From assembly GCF_900221005.1 (NCBI RefSeq), contig NZ_OBQI01000003.1, forward strand, positions 558,001 to 622,000: DNA of 64,000 nucleotides. Direction: 5' to 3'. The notes beneath the pieces are model-generated. The model was not told the DNA's origin. It made no database searches and saw only the letters and a list, made by a program, of their open reading frames with translations. Both the position numbers and the translations under genes were made by a program. Positions 10,278 through 19,122 of the stretch are shown here, piece by piece. This DNA comes from Blastococcus aggregatus. Lineage in GTDB: Bacteria; Actinomycetota; Actinomycetes; Mycobacteriales; Geodermatophilaceae. Position 1 is the stretch's first letter, and each line of letters opens with the position of its first letter.

Positions 10278-11069
10278 ATGGCGAACGATGATCTGCACCG
10301 CGTGACGCTCGAGGTGGCCGACGGCGTCGCCACCGTGCGACTGGACCGGCCCGAGAAGATGAACGCCCTGGACCCGGCGATGTTCGAGGCGCTCGTCGCC
10401 ACCGGGCGGGAGCTGATGGACCGCGACGACGTCGGCGCGGTGGTGCTCACCGGCGCGGGCCGCGCGTTCTGCGCCGGCCTGGACTTCAGCTCGTTCGCCG
10501 CGATGGCCGAGCGCAGCGGGCCGCGCGAGGTCGTCCCCCGCGAACCGCTGGGCGCCGCCGGCGTGCTGGCCCAGCAGGCCGTGCACGTCTGGTCGCTGGT
10601 GCCCGCTCCGGTGATCGCCGCGGTGCACGGCTACGCCTTCGGCGGTGGTCTGCAGATCGCGCTCGGCGCCGACATCCGCCTCGTCGCCCCGGACGCGCAG
10701 CTGTCCCTGATGGAGATCCAGTGGGGCATCTGCCCCGACATGTGCGGCACGCAGATCCTCCCCGAGCTCGTCGGCCGCGACGTCGCCAAGGAGCTCGCGC
10801 TCACCGGCCGCCGGGTGTCGGGCACCGAGGCGGCCCGGCTCGGGCTGGCCACCCGGGAGGAGGCCGACCCGCTGGCCGCCGCGCTCGCGCTGGCCACCGA
10901 GATCGCGGGGCACAGCCGCAACGCCACCCGCGCGGTCAAGCGGCTGGTCGACCTCGCCGGCCGGGTGTCGCTCGCCGACGGGCTGGCCGCCGAGCAGGCC
11001 GAGATCGGGAAGCTGATCGGCTCCCCGGAGCAGGCCGCCGTCGTCCGCGCCCGGCTCGGCACCGCCTGA
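10278..11069 (+). CDS. Crotonase-family enoyl-CoA hydratase/isomerase
   Basis: Acyl-CoA-acting enzyme of the crotonase fold, 263 aa. Visible are VRLDRPEKMNALDPAMFEAL, the oxyanion-hole segments GRAFCAGLDFSSF and AVHGYAFGGGLQIALGADIR, and the catalytic-region MEIQWGICPDMCGTQ. The C-terminal helix ends VVRARLGTA. The exact reaction (hydration, isomerisation or decarboxylation) cannot be read from sequence. It is the first of two crotonases in the window; the other is at 35.8 kb. It is convergent with the BtuF-like gene, 9 bp away. ATG start, cytoplasmic. Confidence 0.9.
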   Translation: MANDDLHRVTLEVADGVATVRLDRPEKMNALDPAMFEALVATGRELMDRDDVGAVVLTGAGRAFCAGLDFSSFAAMAERSGPREVVPREPLGAAGVLAQQAVHVWSLVPAPVIAAVHGYAFGGGLQIALGADIRLVAPDAQLSLMEIQWGICPDMCGTQILPELVGRDVAKELALTGRRVSGTEAARLGLATREEADPLAAALALATEIAGHSRNATRAVKRLVDLAGRVSLADGLAAEQAEIGKLIGSPEQAAVVRARLGTA

Positions 11070-11078
11070 GCGGACCGG

Positions 11079-11831
11079 TCAGCCGCGGGTCGCGGCGAGC
11101 AGGCGCCCGCGCGCCGTCGCCAGCGACGGGCCGTACCAGGTGAGGTCGCGGCCGGAGATCAGCACGGACCGCACGTCGGGGAACGCCTCCGGCCCGTCCT
11201 CGGCGGTGAAGACGTAGGGCTCGTCCGGCAGCAGCACCAGGTCGAGGTCCCGGGCGCCCAGGTCGTCGGGCTCCACCCGCGGATAGCGCTGCTCGTCGTC
11301 GGCGAACGCGTTGTGCAGGCCCAGCCGGGCGAGCACGTCGCCGGCGAACGTCCGCCCTCCCACGACCATCCACGGGTCGCGCCAGATCGGGACGGCGACC
11401 CGCAGCGCCGGCTCCGGCACCGGCCGCGCCCACTCCGCCGCCGCGGTGCGCAGCCACGCCGGCTCGCTCACGTCCAGCACCTCGGTGAGCAGCCGGCGCA
11501 TGGAGACCAGCGCCTCGTCGAGCGACTCGATGACGGTGACCCAGACCGGGATGCCGGCAGCCCGGAGCCGCTGCACGTCCAGCTGCCGGTTCTCCTCCCG
11601 GTTGGCGATCACCAGGTCCGGCGCGAGCGCGGCGATCGCCGCCCGGTCGGGGTTCTTCGTGCCGCGGACCCGTGCGACGTCGAGGTCCGGCGGGTGGGTG
11701 CACCAGTCGGTGGCGCCCACGACCCGGTCGGGCACGGTGACCGCCAGCGCCTCCGTCAGCGACGGCACGAGCGACACCACCCGCCGCGGCGGCCCGGGCA
11801 GGTCCAGCGCGGTCCCGAGGTCGTCCCTCAC
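11079..11831 (-). CDS. Helical-backbone metal/corrinoid receptor (BtuF-like), no export signal
   Basis: Class III periplasmic-binding-protein fold. Residues about 12-30 RRVVSLVPSLTEALAVTVPD and VVGATDWCTHPP open the first lobe, LAPDLVIANREENRQLDVQR follows, then the backbone helix and a second lobe ending DLTWYGPSLATARGRLLA. This is the BtuF/cobalamin-binding pattern. The N-terminus (VRDDLGTALDLPGPP) has no signal peptide or lipobox, so it should be cytoplasmic. Its GTG start overlaps the icmF stop in GTGA, so translation is coupled to the B12-dependent mutase upstream. I infer a role in corrinoid handling for IcmF; Fe-siderophore binding is the alternative. Length 250 aa. Confidence 0.8.
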   Translation of the reverse strand: MRDDLGTALDLPGPPRRVVSLVPSLTEALAVTVPDRVVGATDWCTHPPDLDVARVRGTKNPDRAAIAALAPDLVIANREENRQLDVQRLRAAGIPVWVTVIESLDEALVSMRRLLTEVLDVSEPAWLRTAAAEWARPVPEPALRVAVPIWRDPWMVVGGRTFAGDVLARLGLHNAFADDEQRYPRVEPDDLGARDLDLVLLPDEPYVFTAEDGPEAFPDVRSVLISGRDLTWYGPSLATARGRLLAATRG

Positions 11832-14800
11832 ACGTTGCGGCGGTACTGGCCGCCCACCTCGAAGAACGCCTCGGTGATCTGCCCGAGCGTGCAGACGCGG
11901 ACGGTCTCCATCAGCTCGGCGAAGACGTTGCCGCCGTCCATCGCCACCTGCTGCAGGCGGGCCAGCGCGGCCGGCGCCTCCGCGGCGTGCCGCTCCGTGA
12001 AGCCGGCCAGCCGCTCCAGCTGCGAGCGCTTCTCCGCCTCCGTGGCGCGGGCGAGGTCCACCGGCGCGGGCGGGGCGTCGCCCCGGTCGGGTGCCAGGAA
12101 GGTGTTGACGCCGACGATCGGCAGGCTGCCGTCGTGCTTGCGGTGCTCGTAGAGCATCGACTCGTCCTGGATCCGGCCGCGCTGGTAGCCGGTCTCCATG
12201 GCGCCGAGCACTCCGCCGCGCTCGGCGATCCGGTCGAACTCGGCCAGCACGGCCTCCTCCACCAGCTCGGTGAGCTCCTCGATCACGAAGGAGCCCTGCA
12301 GCGGGTTCTCGTTGCCGGCCAGCCCCCACTCCTGGTCGATGATCATCTGGATCGCCAGGGCCCGGCGGACCGACTGCTCGCCGGGGGTGGTCACCGCCTC
12401 GTCGAAGGCGTTGGTGTGCAGGCTGTTGGCGTTGTCGTAGATCGCGCACAGCGCCTGCAGCGTCGTGCGGATGTCGTTGAAGTCCATCTCCTGCGCGTGC
12501 AGCGACCGGCCCGACGTCTGCACGTGGTACTTCAGCTTCTGCGACCGCTCCCCCGCGCCGTACCGCTCCCGCATGGCCACCGCCCAGATCCGGCGGGCGA
12601 CCCGGCCGATGACCGAGTACTCGGCGTCCATGCCGTTGGAGAAGAAGAAGGACAGGTTGGGCGCGAAGTCGTCGATGGCCATGCCGCGGGCCAGGTAGCT
12701 CTCGACGTAGGTGAACCCGTTGGCCAGCGTGAACGCCAGCTGGCTGATGGGGTTCGCCCCGGCCTCGGCGATGTGGTAACCGGAGATGGAGACCGAGTAG
12801 AAGTTCCGGACGCCGTTGTCGATGAACCACTGCTGGATGTCGCCCATCGCCCGCAGCGCGAACTCGGTCGAGAAGATGCAGGTGTTCTGCCCCTGGTCCT
12901 CCTTGAGGATGTCGGCCTGCACCGTGCCGCGGACGTTCGCCAGCACGAAGGCGCGCAGCTCCTCGGCCTCCGCCGCGTCGGGCTCGCGGCCCTCCTCCGC
13001 GCGGAACGCGTCGAGCCGCTGGTCGATCGCGGCGTTCAGGAACATCGCCAGGATCGTCGGCGCCGGGCCGTTGATCGTCATGGACACCGACGTCGTGGGC
13101 GAGCAGAGGTCGAATCCGGAGTACAGCACCGCCATGTCCTCGAGCGTCGCGATCGACACCCCCGAGGTCCCGACCTTGCCGTAGATGTCCGGGCGCGGAT
13201 CGGGGTCGCGGCCGTAGAGCGTCACCGAGTCGAACGCCGTCGACAGCCGGGTCGCCTCGTTGCCGGCCGAGAGCAGCCGGAAGCGCCGGTTGGTGCGGAA
13301 CGGGTCGCCCTCACCGGCGAACATGCGCGCCGGGGCCTCGCCCTGCCGCTTGAAGGGGAACACCCCCGCGGTGAAGGGGAAGGCGCCGGGCAGGTTCTCC
13401 GCGCGCAGGAACCGCAGCAGCTCGCCGTCGTCCCGCGTGCGGGGCAGGGACACCCGGCGGACGGCGCTGCCCGACAGGGTCGTGCGGGTCAGCGGCGTGC
13501 GGATCTCCGTGCCGCGGACCGAGTAGACGTACTCCTCGCCGGAGTACGCCTCGACGACCGCCGGCCACCCGTCGAGCAGCGCGCGCACGTCGGCCAGCAG
13601 CTCGGCGGCGGCCGCCTCGGCCGCGGCCCGGGCTGCGTCGGCGGCGGCGCCGTCGAGCACCTCGGCGGCGGTGGCGAGGTGCTGGCGTCGGCGGGCGACG
13701 TCGGCCTGCGCCCCGGTGACGGCGGAGTAGCCGCGCACCGCCTCGCTGATCTCGGCCAGGTACCGGACGCGCTGGGCCGGGACGACGCTGGTCAGCCCGG
13801 TGGAGGCGCGCACGTCGACCCGCGGCAGCACTCCGGGGCCCGCGGCGAGGCCGGCATCGACCAGCAACCCGAGGAGGTGCTGGTAGAGCCCGGTCACGCC
13901 GTCGTCGTTGAACCGGGCGGCGCTGGTGCCGTAGACCGGCATCTCCTCCCACGGGACGCCGAAGGCCGACCGGTTGCGCACCAGCTGGCGGGCGACGTCG
14001 CGGCGCGCGTCCTCGGCGCCGCGGCGCTCGAACTTGTTGATGGCGACGACGTCCGCGAAGTCGAGCATGTCGATCTTCTCGAGCTGCGAGGCGGCACCGA
14101 ACTCGGGCGTCATGACGTAGAGCGAGACGTCGCTGAACGGCACGATCGCCGCGTCGCCCTGCCCGATGCCCGGCGTCTCCACGATCACCAGGTCGTAGCC
14201 GGCCGCCCGCACCGCCGCCAGGACGTCGTCGAGGTGCTCGGGCACCTGGGCGCCGGCGCTGCGGGTCGCCATCGAACGGAAGAAGGTGCGGGAACCGTCG
14301 CGAGGGTCGCCCCCTCCGGAATCCAGGGCGTTCATCCGGATCCGGTCGCCGAGCAGCGCCCCGCCGCCGCGCCGCCGGGTGGGGTCGATCGCCAGGACCG
14401 CGACCCGCAGCTTGTCCTCCTGGTCCAGCCGCAGGCGGCGCAGGAGCTCGTCGGTCAGCGAGGACTTGCCCGAGCCCCCGGTGCCGGTGATGCCGAGGAC
14501 GGGCACCGGGCGCCCGGCCGCCGCCGCCCGCACCTGCCCGGCCAGCTCGGGTGACCGGCCGCCCTCCAGCACGGTGATCGCCCGCGCCAGCGCGGCCGGG
14601 TTCCCGGCGAGCAGCGCGTCGACGTCGGGCCCCTCGGCGGCGAGGTCGACGTCGCAGGCCCGGACGAGCTCGTCGATCATCCCGGGCAGGCCGAGGCGCT
14701 GGCCGTCCTCGGGCGCGAAGATCCGGACGCCGCGCTCGCGCAGCGCGGCGATCTCCTCGGGGACGATCACGCCGCCGCCCCCGCCGAAGACCTGCACGTG

Positions 14801-15064
14801 CCCGGCGCCGGCCTCGGCGAGCCGCTCGACGAGGTAGCCGAAGTACTCGACGTGCCCGCCCTGGTAGGAGGAGATCGCGACGCCCTGGACGTCCTCCTCC
14901 AGCGCCGCGCGGACGACGGCGTCGACGCTGCGGTCGTGGCCGAGGTGGACGACCTCCGCGCCCTGGCTCTGCAGCATCCGCCGCATGATGTTGATCGACG
15001 CGTCGTGCCCGTCGAACAGGCTCGCGGCGGTCACGAAGCGCACCGGATGCGCGGGCTCGTGCAT
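11828..15064 (-). CDS. icmF: Fused isobutyryl-CoA mutase IcmF (B12 domain, G-protein chaperone, mutase)
   Basis: Interconverts isobutyryl-CoA and n-butyryl-CoA with adenosylcobalamin, feeding valine and fatty-acid carbon into central metabolism. Order: B12-binding domain about residues 1-140 with ASLFDGHDASINIMRRML (base-off motif); MeaI/ArgK-like GTPase about 160-430 with GITGTGGSGKSSLTDELLRR and FADVVAINKFERRGAEDA; linker; large mutase domain about 520-1070 with YGKVGTSGVSIATLEDM and CSPTTSVSMTINGPAP. Length 1078 aa is typical of IcmF and unlike separate McmA/McmB. I chose ATG at 15064 because the B12 domain starts there; a TTG at 15085 adds 7 aa. The stop overlaps the next gene by 4 bp. 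Confidence 0.95.
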   Translation of the reverse strand: MHEPAHPVRFVTAASLFDGHDASINIMRRMLQSQGAEVVHLGHDRSVDAVVRAALEEDVQGVAISSYQGGHVEYFGYLVERLAEAGAGHVQVFGGGGGVIVPEEIAALRERGVRIFAPEDGQRLGLPGMIDELVRACDVDLAAEGPDVDALLAGNPAALARAITVLEGGRSPELAGQVRAAAAGRPVPVLGITGTGGSGKSSLTDELLRRLRLDQEDKLRVAVLAIDPTRRRGGGALLGDRIRMNALDSGGGDPRDGSRTFFRSMATRSAGAQVPEHLDDVLAAVRAAGYDLVIVETPGIGQGDAAIVPFSDVSLYVMTPEFGAASQLEKIDMLDFADVVAINKFERRGAEDARRDVARQLVRNRSAFGVPWEEMPVYGTSAARFNDDGVTGLYQHLLGLLVDAGLAAGPGVLPRVDVRASTGLTSVVPAQRVRYLAEISEAVRGYSAVTGAQADVARRRQHLATAAEVLDGAAADAARAAAEAAAAELLADVRALLDGWPAVVEAYSGEEYVYSVRGTEIRTPLTRTTLSGSAVRRVSLPRTRDDGELLRFLRAENLPGAFPFTAGVFPFKRQGEAPARMFAGEGDPFRTNRRFRLLSAGNEATRLSTAFDSVTLYGRDPDPRPDIYGKVGTSGVSIATLEDMAVLYSGFDLCSPTTSVSMTINGPAPTILAMFLNAAIDQRLDAFRAEEGREPDAAEAEELRAFVLANVRGTVQADILKEDQGQNTCIFSTEFALRAMGDIQQWFIDNGVRNFYSVSISGYHIAEAGANPISQLAFTLANGFTYVESYLARGMAIDDFAPNLSFFFSNGMDAEYSVIGRVARRIWAVAMRERYGAGERSQKLKYHVQTSGRSLHAQEMDFNDIRTTLQALCAIYDNANSLHTNAFDEAVTTPGEQSVRRALAIQMIIDQEWGLAGNENPLQGSFVIEELTELVEEAVLAEFDRIAERGGVLGAMETGYQRGRIQDESMLYEHRKHDGSLPIVGVNTFLAPDRGDAPPAPVDLARATEAEKRSQLERLAGFTERHAAEAPAALARLQQVAMDGGNVFAELMETVRVCTLGQITEAFFEVGGQYRRNV

Positions 15065-15140
15065 GCCCGCACCGTACGGCCCCAACTAGTAGGACGTCCA
15101 CGTACCTCTCGATGCGACCACCCGGGTCGGGCCGGCCCAA

Positions 15141-15157
15141 CCAGAGCGGCGTTCTAG
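15141..15157. promoter_or_regulatory. Imperfect CTAGAAC-N3-GTTCTAG operator before BVMO gene
   Basis: CCAGAGCGGCGTTCTAG has the same 17-bp architecture as the perfect palindrome at 25501-25517, with 12 of 14 arm bases matching. It lies 63 bp before the monooxygenase start. A second palindrome, GACGTACGTC (15188-15197), lies between it and the gene. Confidence 0.4.
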
Positions 15158-15219
15158 CAATACGCCCCTCGCGCCGGTACGTTCTGCGACGTACGTCACG
15201 CGCCTGCGAGGAGTTCTCC

Positions 15220-16722
15220 ATGACCACGATGCAGGCCCCCGCCGGCCGCACCCCCACCAGCGACGTCCAGCACGTCGACGTCCTCATCGTCGGCGCCGGC
15301 ATCTCCGGCATCGGCGCCGCCTACCACCTGCAGCAGCAGCAGCCCGGCCGCAGCTTCCTGCTCCTGGACGCGCTCGACACCCGCGGCGGCACGTGGCGGA
15401 CCCACCGCTACCCGGGCGCCCGGTCCGACAGCGACCTGTTCACCTTCGGCTACGGCTTCAAGCCGTGGCGCGGGCCCTCGATCGCCACCGCCGACGAGAT
15501 CCTCACCTACCTCGACGAGGTCATCGAGGAGAACCACCTCGCCGACCACATCCGCTACCGGCACCGCGTCACCGCCGCGAGCTGGTCGTCCGAGGAGAAG
15601 CGGTACACCGTCGAGGTGACCCGCGAGGACACCGGCGAGCAGCTCCGCTTCACCACCGACTTCCTCTGGATGTGCCAGGGCTACTACGACCACGACAAGC
15701 CCTTCCAGCCGCGATGGGAGGGCATGGACGACTTCGGCGGGCAGATCGTGCACCCGCAGCAGTGGCCCGAGGACCTCGACCTCACCGGCAAGCGGGTCGT
15801 CGTCATCGGCTCCGGCGCGACCGCGGCGACGCTGATCCCGGCGATCGCCGAGAACGCCAAGCACGTGACGATGCTCCAGCGCTCGCCGACCTTCTTCATC
15901 TCCCGCCCGAAGGTCGCCGAGCTGGCCGCGACGCTGCGGGCGCTGGAGATCCCCGACGAGTGGACGCACGAGATCATGCGCCGCGCCTCGTTCGTGCAGG
16001 GCGAGGAGCTCCACCGCATGTCCAAGGAGACCCCGGACGTGCTGCGCGAGTTCCTCATCGAGTCGATGCGCCCGCTGCTCCCCGAGGGCTTCGACATCGA
16101 CAAGCACTTCAACCCCACCTACCGGCCGTGGCAGCAGCGCCTGGCCGCGGTGCCCGAGGGGGACCTCTTCACCGCGCTGCGCGAGGGCAACGCCTCCGTC
16201 GTCACCGACACCATCGAGCGGTTCACCCCGACCGGCATCCGGCTCACCTCCGGCGAGGAGCTGGAGGCCGACGTCGTCGTCACCGCGACCGGCTTCGACC
16301 TGTCGGTGTTCGGCAACGTCGCCTTCACCGTCGACGGCGAGCCGGTCGACTTCACCCGGCAGGTCACCTACCGCGGGCTGATGATCACCGGCGTGCCGAA
16401 CATGGCCTACGTCTTCGGCTACTTCCGGGCCAGCTGGACGCTGCGCGCCGACCTGGTCAGCCAGTTCGTCTGCCGGCTGCTCGCCAAGATGGACGAGCAG
16501 GGCACCCCGGTCGTCGTCCCGCAGCTGCGGCCGGAGGACGCCGACATGCCCCTGCTGGACTGGTCGGACCCGGAGAACTTCAACCCCGGCTACGTCATGC
16601 GCTCCCAGCACCGGATGTACAAGCGCGGCGACCGGGAGCCGTGGACCCACCACAAGGAGTACGCCGAGGAGCGGGAACTCCTGCCCTCCGCCGACCTCGA
16701 CGACGGCCTCGTCTACCGCTGA
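15220..16722 (+). CDS. EthA-like flavin-containing Baeyer-Villiger monooxygenase
   Basis: FAD/NADPH enzyme that inserts oxygen next to a carbonyl, turning ketones into esters or lactones. Visible are the FAD Rossmann motif VLIVGAGISGIGAAYHLQ (residues about 19-36), RYPGARSDSDLFTFGY, the BVMO fingerprint FGGQIVHPQQWP (F-x-G-x3-H-x3-W-P), and the NADPH motif VVVIGSGATAATLIPAI. Overall resemblance to mycobacterial EthA is strong, including DTIERFTPTGIRLTSGEEL. ATG at 15220 has GCGAGGAG 7 nt upstream; the in-frame extension before it is not supported. An esterase gene follows after 37 bp on the same strand, as expected for ester-forming oxidation. Length 500 aa. Confidence 0.93.
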   Translation: MTTMQAPAGRTPTSDVQHVDVLIVGAGISGIGAAYHLQQQQPGRSFLLLDALDTRGGTWRTHRYPGARSDSDLFTFGYGFKPWRGPSIATADEILTYLDEVIEENHLADHIRYRHRVTAASWSSEEKRYTVEVTREDTGEQLRFTTDFLWMCQGYYDHDKPFQPRWEGMDDFGGQIVHPQQWPEDLDLTGKRVVVIGSGATAATLIPAIAENAKHVTMLQRSPTFFISRPKVAELAATLRALEIPDEWTHEIMRRASFVQGEELHRMSKETPDVLREFLIESMRPLLPEGFDIDKHFNPTYRPWQQRLAAVPEGDLFTALREGNASVVTDTIERFTPTGIRLTSGEELEADVVVTATGFDLSVFGNVAFTVDGEPVDFTRQVTYRGLMITGVPNMAYVFGYFRASWTLRADLVSQFVCRLLAKMDEQGTPVVVPQLRPEDADMPLLDWSDPENFNPGYVMRSQHRMYKRGDREPWTHHKEYAEERELLPSADLDDGLVYR

Positions 16723-16759
16723 TCCGCCTTCCCCACCCGCCCCGAGAACAGGAGACCCC

Positions 16760-17695
16760 GTGCCGGTCGACCAGCACCTCGCCGCACTGCTCGCCATGGC
16801 CCAGCAGTCCGACCTGCCCCCGATGTACGAGGGGCCGCCGGAGGCCGGGCGGGCGCAGTACCTGGCCATGACCACCGGACTGCGCGGCCCGGAGCAGGTC
16901 GTGCCCGTGGCGAGCACCGAGGACATCACCGTCCCCGGCGGCGACGGCGACCTGCGGGCGCGCGTGTACCGACCCGAGGGCGAGGGCCCGTTCCCGACCG
17001 TCGCGTTCTTCCACGGCGGCGGCTGGGTCATCGGTGACCTCGAGACGCACGACAACATGGCCCGGCACATCTGCCGCGACGCCTCCGCCGTCGTCGTCTC
17101 CGTCGACTACCGGCTCGCACCGGAGGCGCCCTTCCCGGCCGCCGCGGACGACGCCGTGGTCTCCGCCCGCTGGATCGCCGCGAACCGCGACCGCTTCGGC
17201 GGGGACGACCGGCTCGGGGTCGCCGGCGACAGCGCGGGCGGCAACCTGGCCGCCGTCGTCGCGCAGACCCTGCACGCCGAGGGCACGCCGATCACCGCGC
17301 AGCTGCTGATCTACCCGGCCGTCGACGCCGCCGGCGAGTACTCGTCCCGCGTGGAGAACGCGCAGGGCTACTTCCTCGAGCAGCCGACCATGGACTGGTT
17401 CTACGGCCACTACGCGGGCAGCTGGGAGGACACCAAGGATCCGCGTCTGGCCCCGCTGCACCACCCGGACCTCACCGGGCAGCCGCCGGCCGTCGTCGTC
17501 ACCGCGGAGTTCGACCCGCTGCGGGACGAGGGCGAGGCCTACGCCGAGGCGCTGCGGGCCGCCGGTGTGCCGGTCGAGGTGACCCGGTACGACGGCATGA
17601 TCCACGGGTTCTTCGACATGGGCGCCCTCTCCCCCGCCGCGATGGCGGCGGTCGAGGAGACCTGCGGGAAGTTCCGCACGCTGCTGCACGGCTGA
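16760..17695 (+). CDS. Alpha/beta hydrolase, HSL-type carboxylesterase
   Basis: Hormone-sensitive-lipase family (family IV) esterase of 311 aa. The oxyanion motif is FFHGGGWVIGDL (HGGG), the nucleophile elbow is GVAGDSAGGNLAA (GDSAG), the acid is Asp in VTAEFDPLRDEGE, and the base is His in GMIHGFFDMG. The GTG start is preceded by ACAGGAGA. There is no signal peptide, so it acts in the cytoplasm. It follows the Baeyer-Villiger monooxygenase in one unit, so it probably hydrolyses the ester that enzyme makes. A perfect 18-bp terminator stem follows its stop. Confidence 0.92.
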   Translation: MPVDQHLAALLAMAQQSDLPPMYEGPPEAGRAQYLAMTTGLRGPEQVVPVASTEDITVPGGDGDLRARVYRPEGEGPFPTVAFFHGGGWVIGDLETHDNMARHICRDASAVVVSVDYRLAPEAPFPAAADDAVVSARWIAANRDRFGGDDRLGVAGDSAGGNLAAVVAQTLHAEGTPITAQLLIYPAVDAAGEYSSRVENAQGYFLEQPTMDWFYGHYAGSWEDTKDPRLAPLHHPDLTGQPPAVVVTAEFDPLRDEGEAYAEALRAAGVPVEVTRYDGMIHGFFDMGALSPAAMAAVEETCGKFRTLLHG

Positions 17696-17711
17696 CCCGC
17701 ACAGCAGACGG

Positions 17712-17749
17712 ACCGGAGCCCGGGGACCGCACGGTCCCCGGGCTCCGGT
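17712..17749. terminator. Bidirectional terminator hairpin, 18-bp perfect stem
   Basis: ACCGGAGCCCGGGGACCG (17712-17729) pairs perfectly with 17732-17749 around a 2-base spacer, between the convergent esterase and ferredoxin reductase genes. No U-tract follows, so it is an I-shaped terminator. Confidence 0.75.
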
Positions 17750-17768
17750 GCGTCCGGGCCGGGTGCGG

Positions 17769-19013
17769 TCAGGGAGCCGCCGGAGCCGACACCTTGGCGA
17801 ACAGCGCCCTCATCTGGGCGACGAACTCCTCGAAGTCCGCCGCGCCGGCGTTCAGCGCCCGGCGGCCGGTGACCAGCGGCTTGGGCCAGTTGACCGCCAC
17901 GACGCCCGTCAGCAGGCCGTCGTCGTCGGAGTAGAGGACCGCACCCTTCGCCGGGTCCACGGACAGGTCGCCGACGACCTCGAACCGGCCGCCGCGGGCG
18001 GCGTGCCCGACGATCTGCAGCTTCCAGTCGTACTGGTCGCTCCAGACGTACTCGAGCGGGCTGTAGGGCTGCAGGTCGTCGGCGTGCACGATGTTGTGCG
18101 CGACCGCGGCCCCCTGCTCGACGGCGTTGGTCCAGTGCTCGACGCGCACCTCGGCGGGATACCGCGGGTCCTGCCAGCGGGCGACGTCGCCCACCGCCCA
18201 GACGCGGTCGGAGTCCACGGCCCGGCAGTACCGGTCGCAGACGACGCCGTTGTCGATGAGCAGCCCCGAGTCGGCGAGCCATGCGTCGTTCGGCACCGCG
18301 CCGATGCCGACCAGCACCGTGGCCGCGCTCAGCACGGCGCCGTCGGTCAGCCGGACCGTCAGGTTCCCGGCCGAGCCGTCGATGCCCTCCACGCCGACCC
18401 CGAAGCGGGTGTCGACGCCCCGCCGCCGGTGCAGCTCCTCCAGCGGCCGGCCGACCTCCGGGCCGACCAGGCGCGCCAGCGGCGTCGCGAGCGGGTCGAC
18501 CATGACCACCTCGTGCCCGAGCGTGCGGATGGTCGCCGCCGCCTCGGCGCCGATGACGCCACCGCCCACGACGACGACCGGCCCGCCGGCCGCGAGGTCG
18601 GCGCGGAGACCGTCGACGTCGGCCAGGGTGCGGATCACGTGCACCCCGGAGCCGGCGTGCCACGGCGAGGGCCGGGCGGTCGCGCCGGTGGCGATGACGA
18701 CGTGGTCGTAGTCGAGCGTCGTGCCGTCGGCGAGCACCACCTGGGAGGCGGCGACGTCGAGCCGGACGGCGGCGACGCCGAGGCGGAGCTCGAGGTCCGC
18801 GGCGGCCGTCGCCTCCGGGGTGAGCAGTGCGAGACGGTCCAGCGCCCACTCCCCCGCCAGGTACTGCTTGGACAGCGGCGGCTTGTCGTAGGGCTCGGCC
18901 GACTCCTCGCCGACGAGCACGATGCGGCCGGCGAAGCCCTCGCGGCGCAGCGCCTGCGCTGCGCGCACCCCGCCGACGGACGAGCCGACGACGACGACGG
19001 TCTGGCTGGACAC
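17769..19013 (-). CDS. FAD-dependent ferredoxin reductase (rubredoxin/P450-reductase type)
   Basis: Passes electrons from NAD(P)H through FAD to a ferredoxin. Residues 1-35 carry the FAD motif VVVVGSSVGGVRAAQALRRE, then PYDKPPLSKQYLAGEW. About residue 145 is the NAD(P) motif VVVVGGGVIGAEAAATI, and VWAVGDVARWQDP binds the flavin. The C-terminal domain resembles other oxygenase-coupled reductases. Length 414 aa, GTG start. It lies just downstream of the P450-ferredoxin operon on the same strand but is separated from it by a hairpin at 19078-19111. It probably has its own promoter in 19014-19077 while still serving the P450. Confidence 0.9.
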   Translation of the reverse strand: MSSQTVVVVGSSVGGVRAAQALRREGFAGRIVLVGEESAEPYDKPPLSKQYLAGEWALDRLALLTPEATAAADLELRLGVAAVRLDVAASQVVLADGTTLDYDHVVIATGATARPSPWHAGSGVHVIRTLADVDGLRADLAAGGPVVVVGGGVIGAEAAATIRTLGHEVVMVDPLATPLARLVGPEVGRPLEELHRRRGVDTRFGVGVEGIDGSAGNLTVRLTDGAVLSAATVLVGIGAVPNDAWLADSGLLIDNGVVCDRYCRAVDSDRVWAVGDVARWQDPRYPAEVRVEHWTNAVEQGAAVAHNIVHADDLQPYSPLEYVWSDQYDWKLQIVGHAARGGRFEVVGDLSVDPAKGAVLYSDDDGLLTGVVAVNWPKPLVTGRRALNAGAADFEEFVAQMRALFAKVSAPAAP

Positions 19014-19077
19014 GGGTAGGACCCCCTGCTGGTGAGTAGGACTGCGACCTCAGGCGTTCTGGTGCCGGACGTGCCGA

Positions 19078-19111
19078 AGCCCCGGCGGTCGTGTGCACGA
19101 CCACCGGGGCT
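19078..19111 (-). terminator. Terminator hairpin after the P450 gene
   Basis: AGCCCCGGCGGTCGTG (19078-19093) pairs with 19096-19111 with a single G-T-type mismatch. It begins 12 bp after the P450 stop in the reading direction and separates that operon from the ferredoxin reductase gene. Confidence 0.6.
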
Positions 19112-19122
19112 CCGACGCGGCG

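Noticed and set aside
11987..14554. 855-codon plus-strand frame inside icmF
   Set aside because: Antisense shadow of the real mutase gene, with no recognisable domain and skewed Arg/Val/Gly composition.
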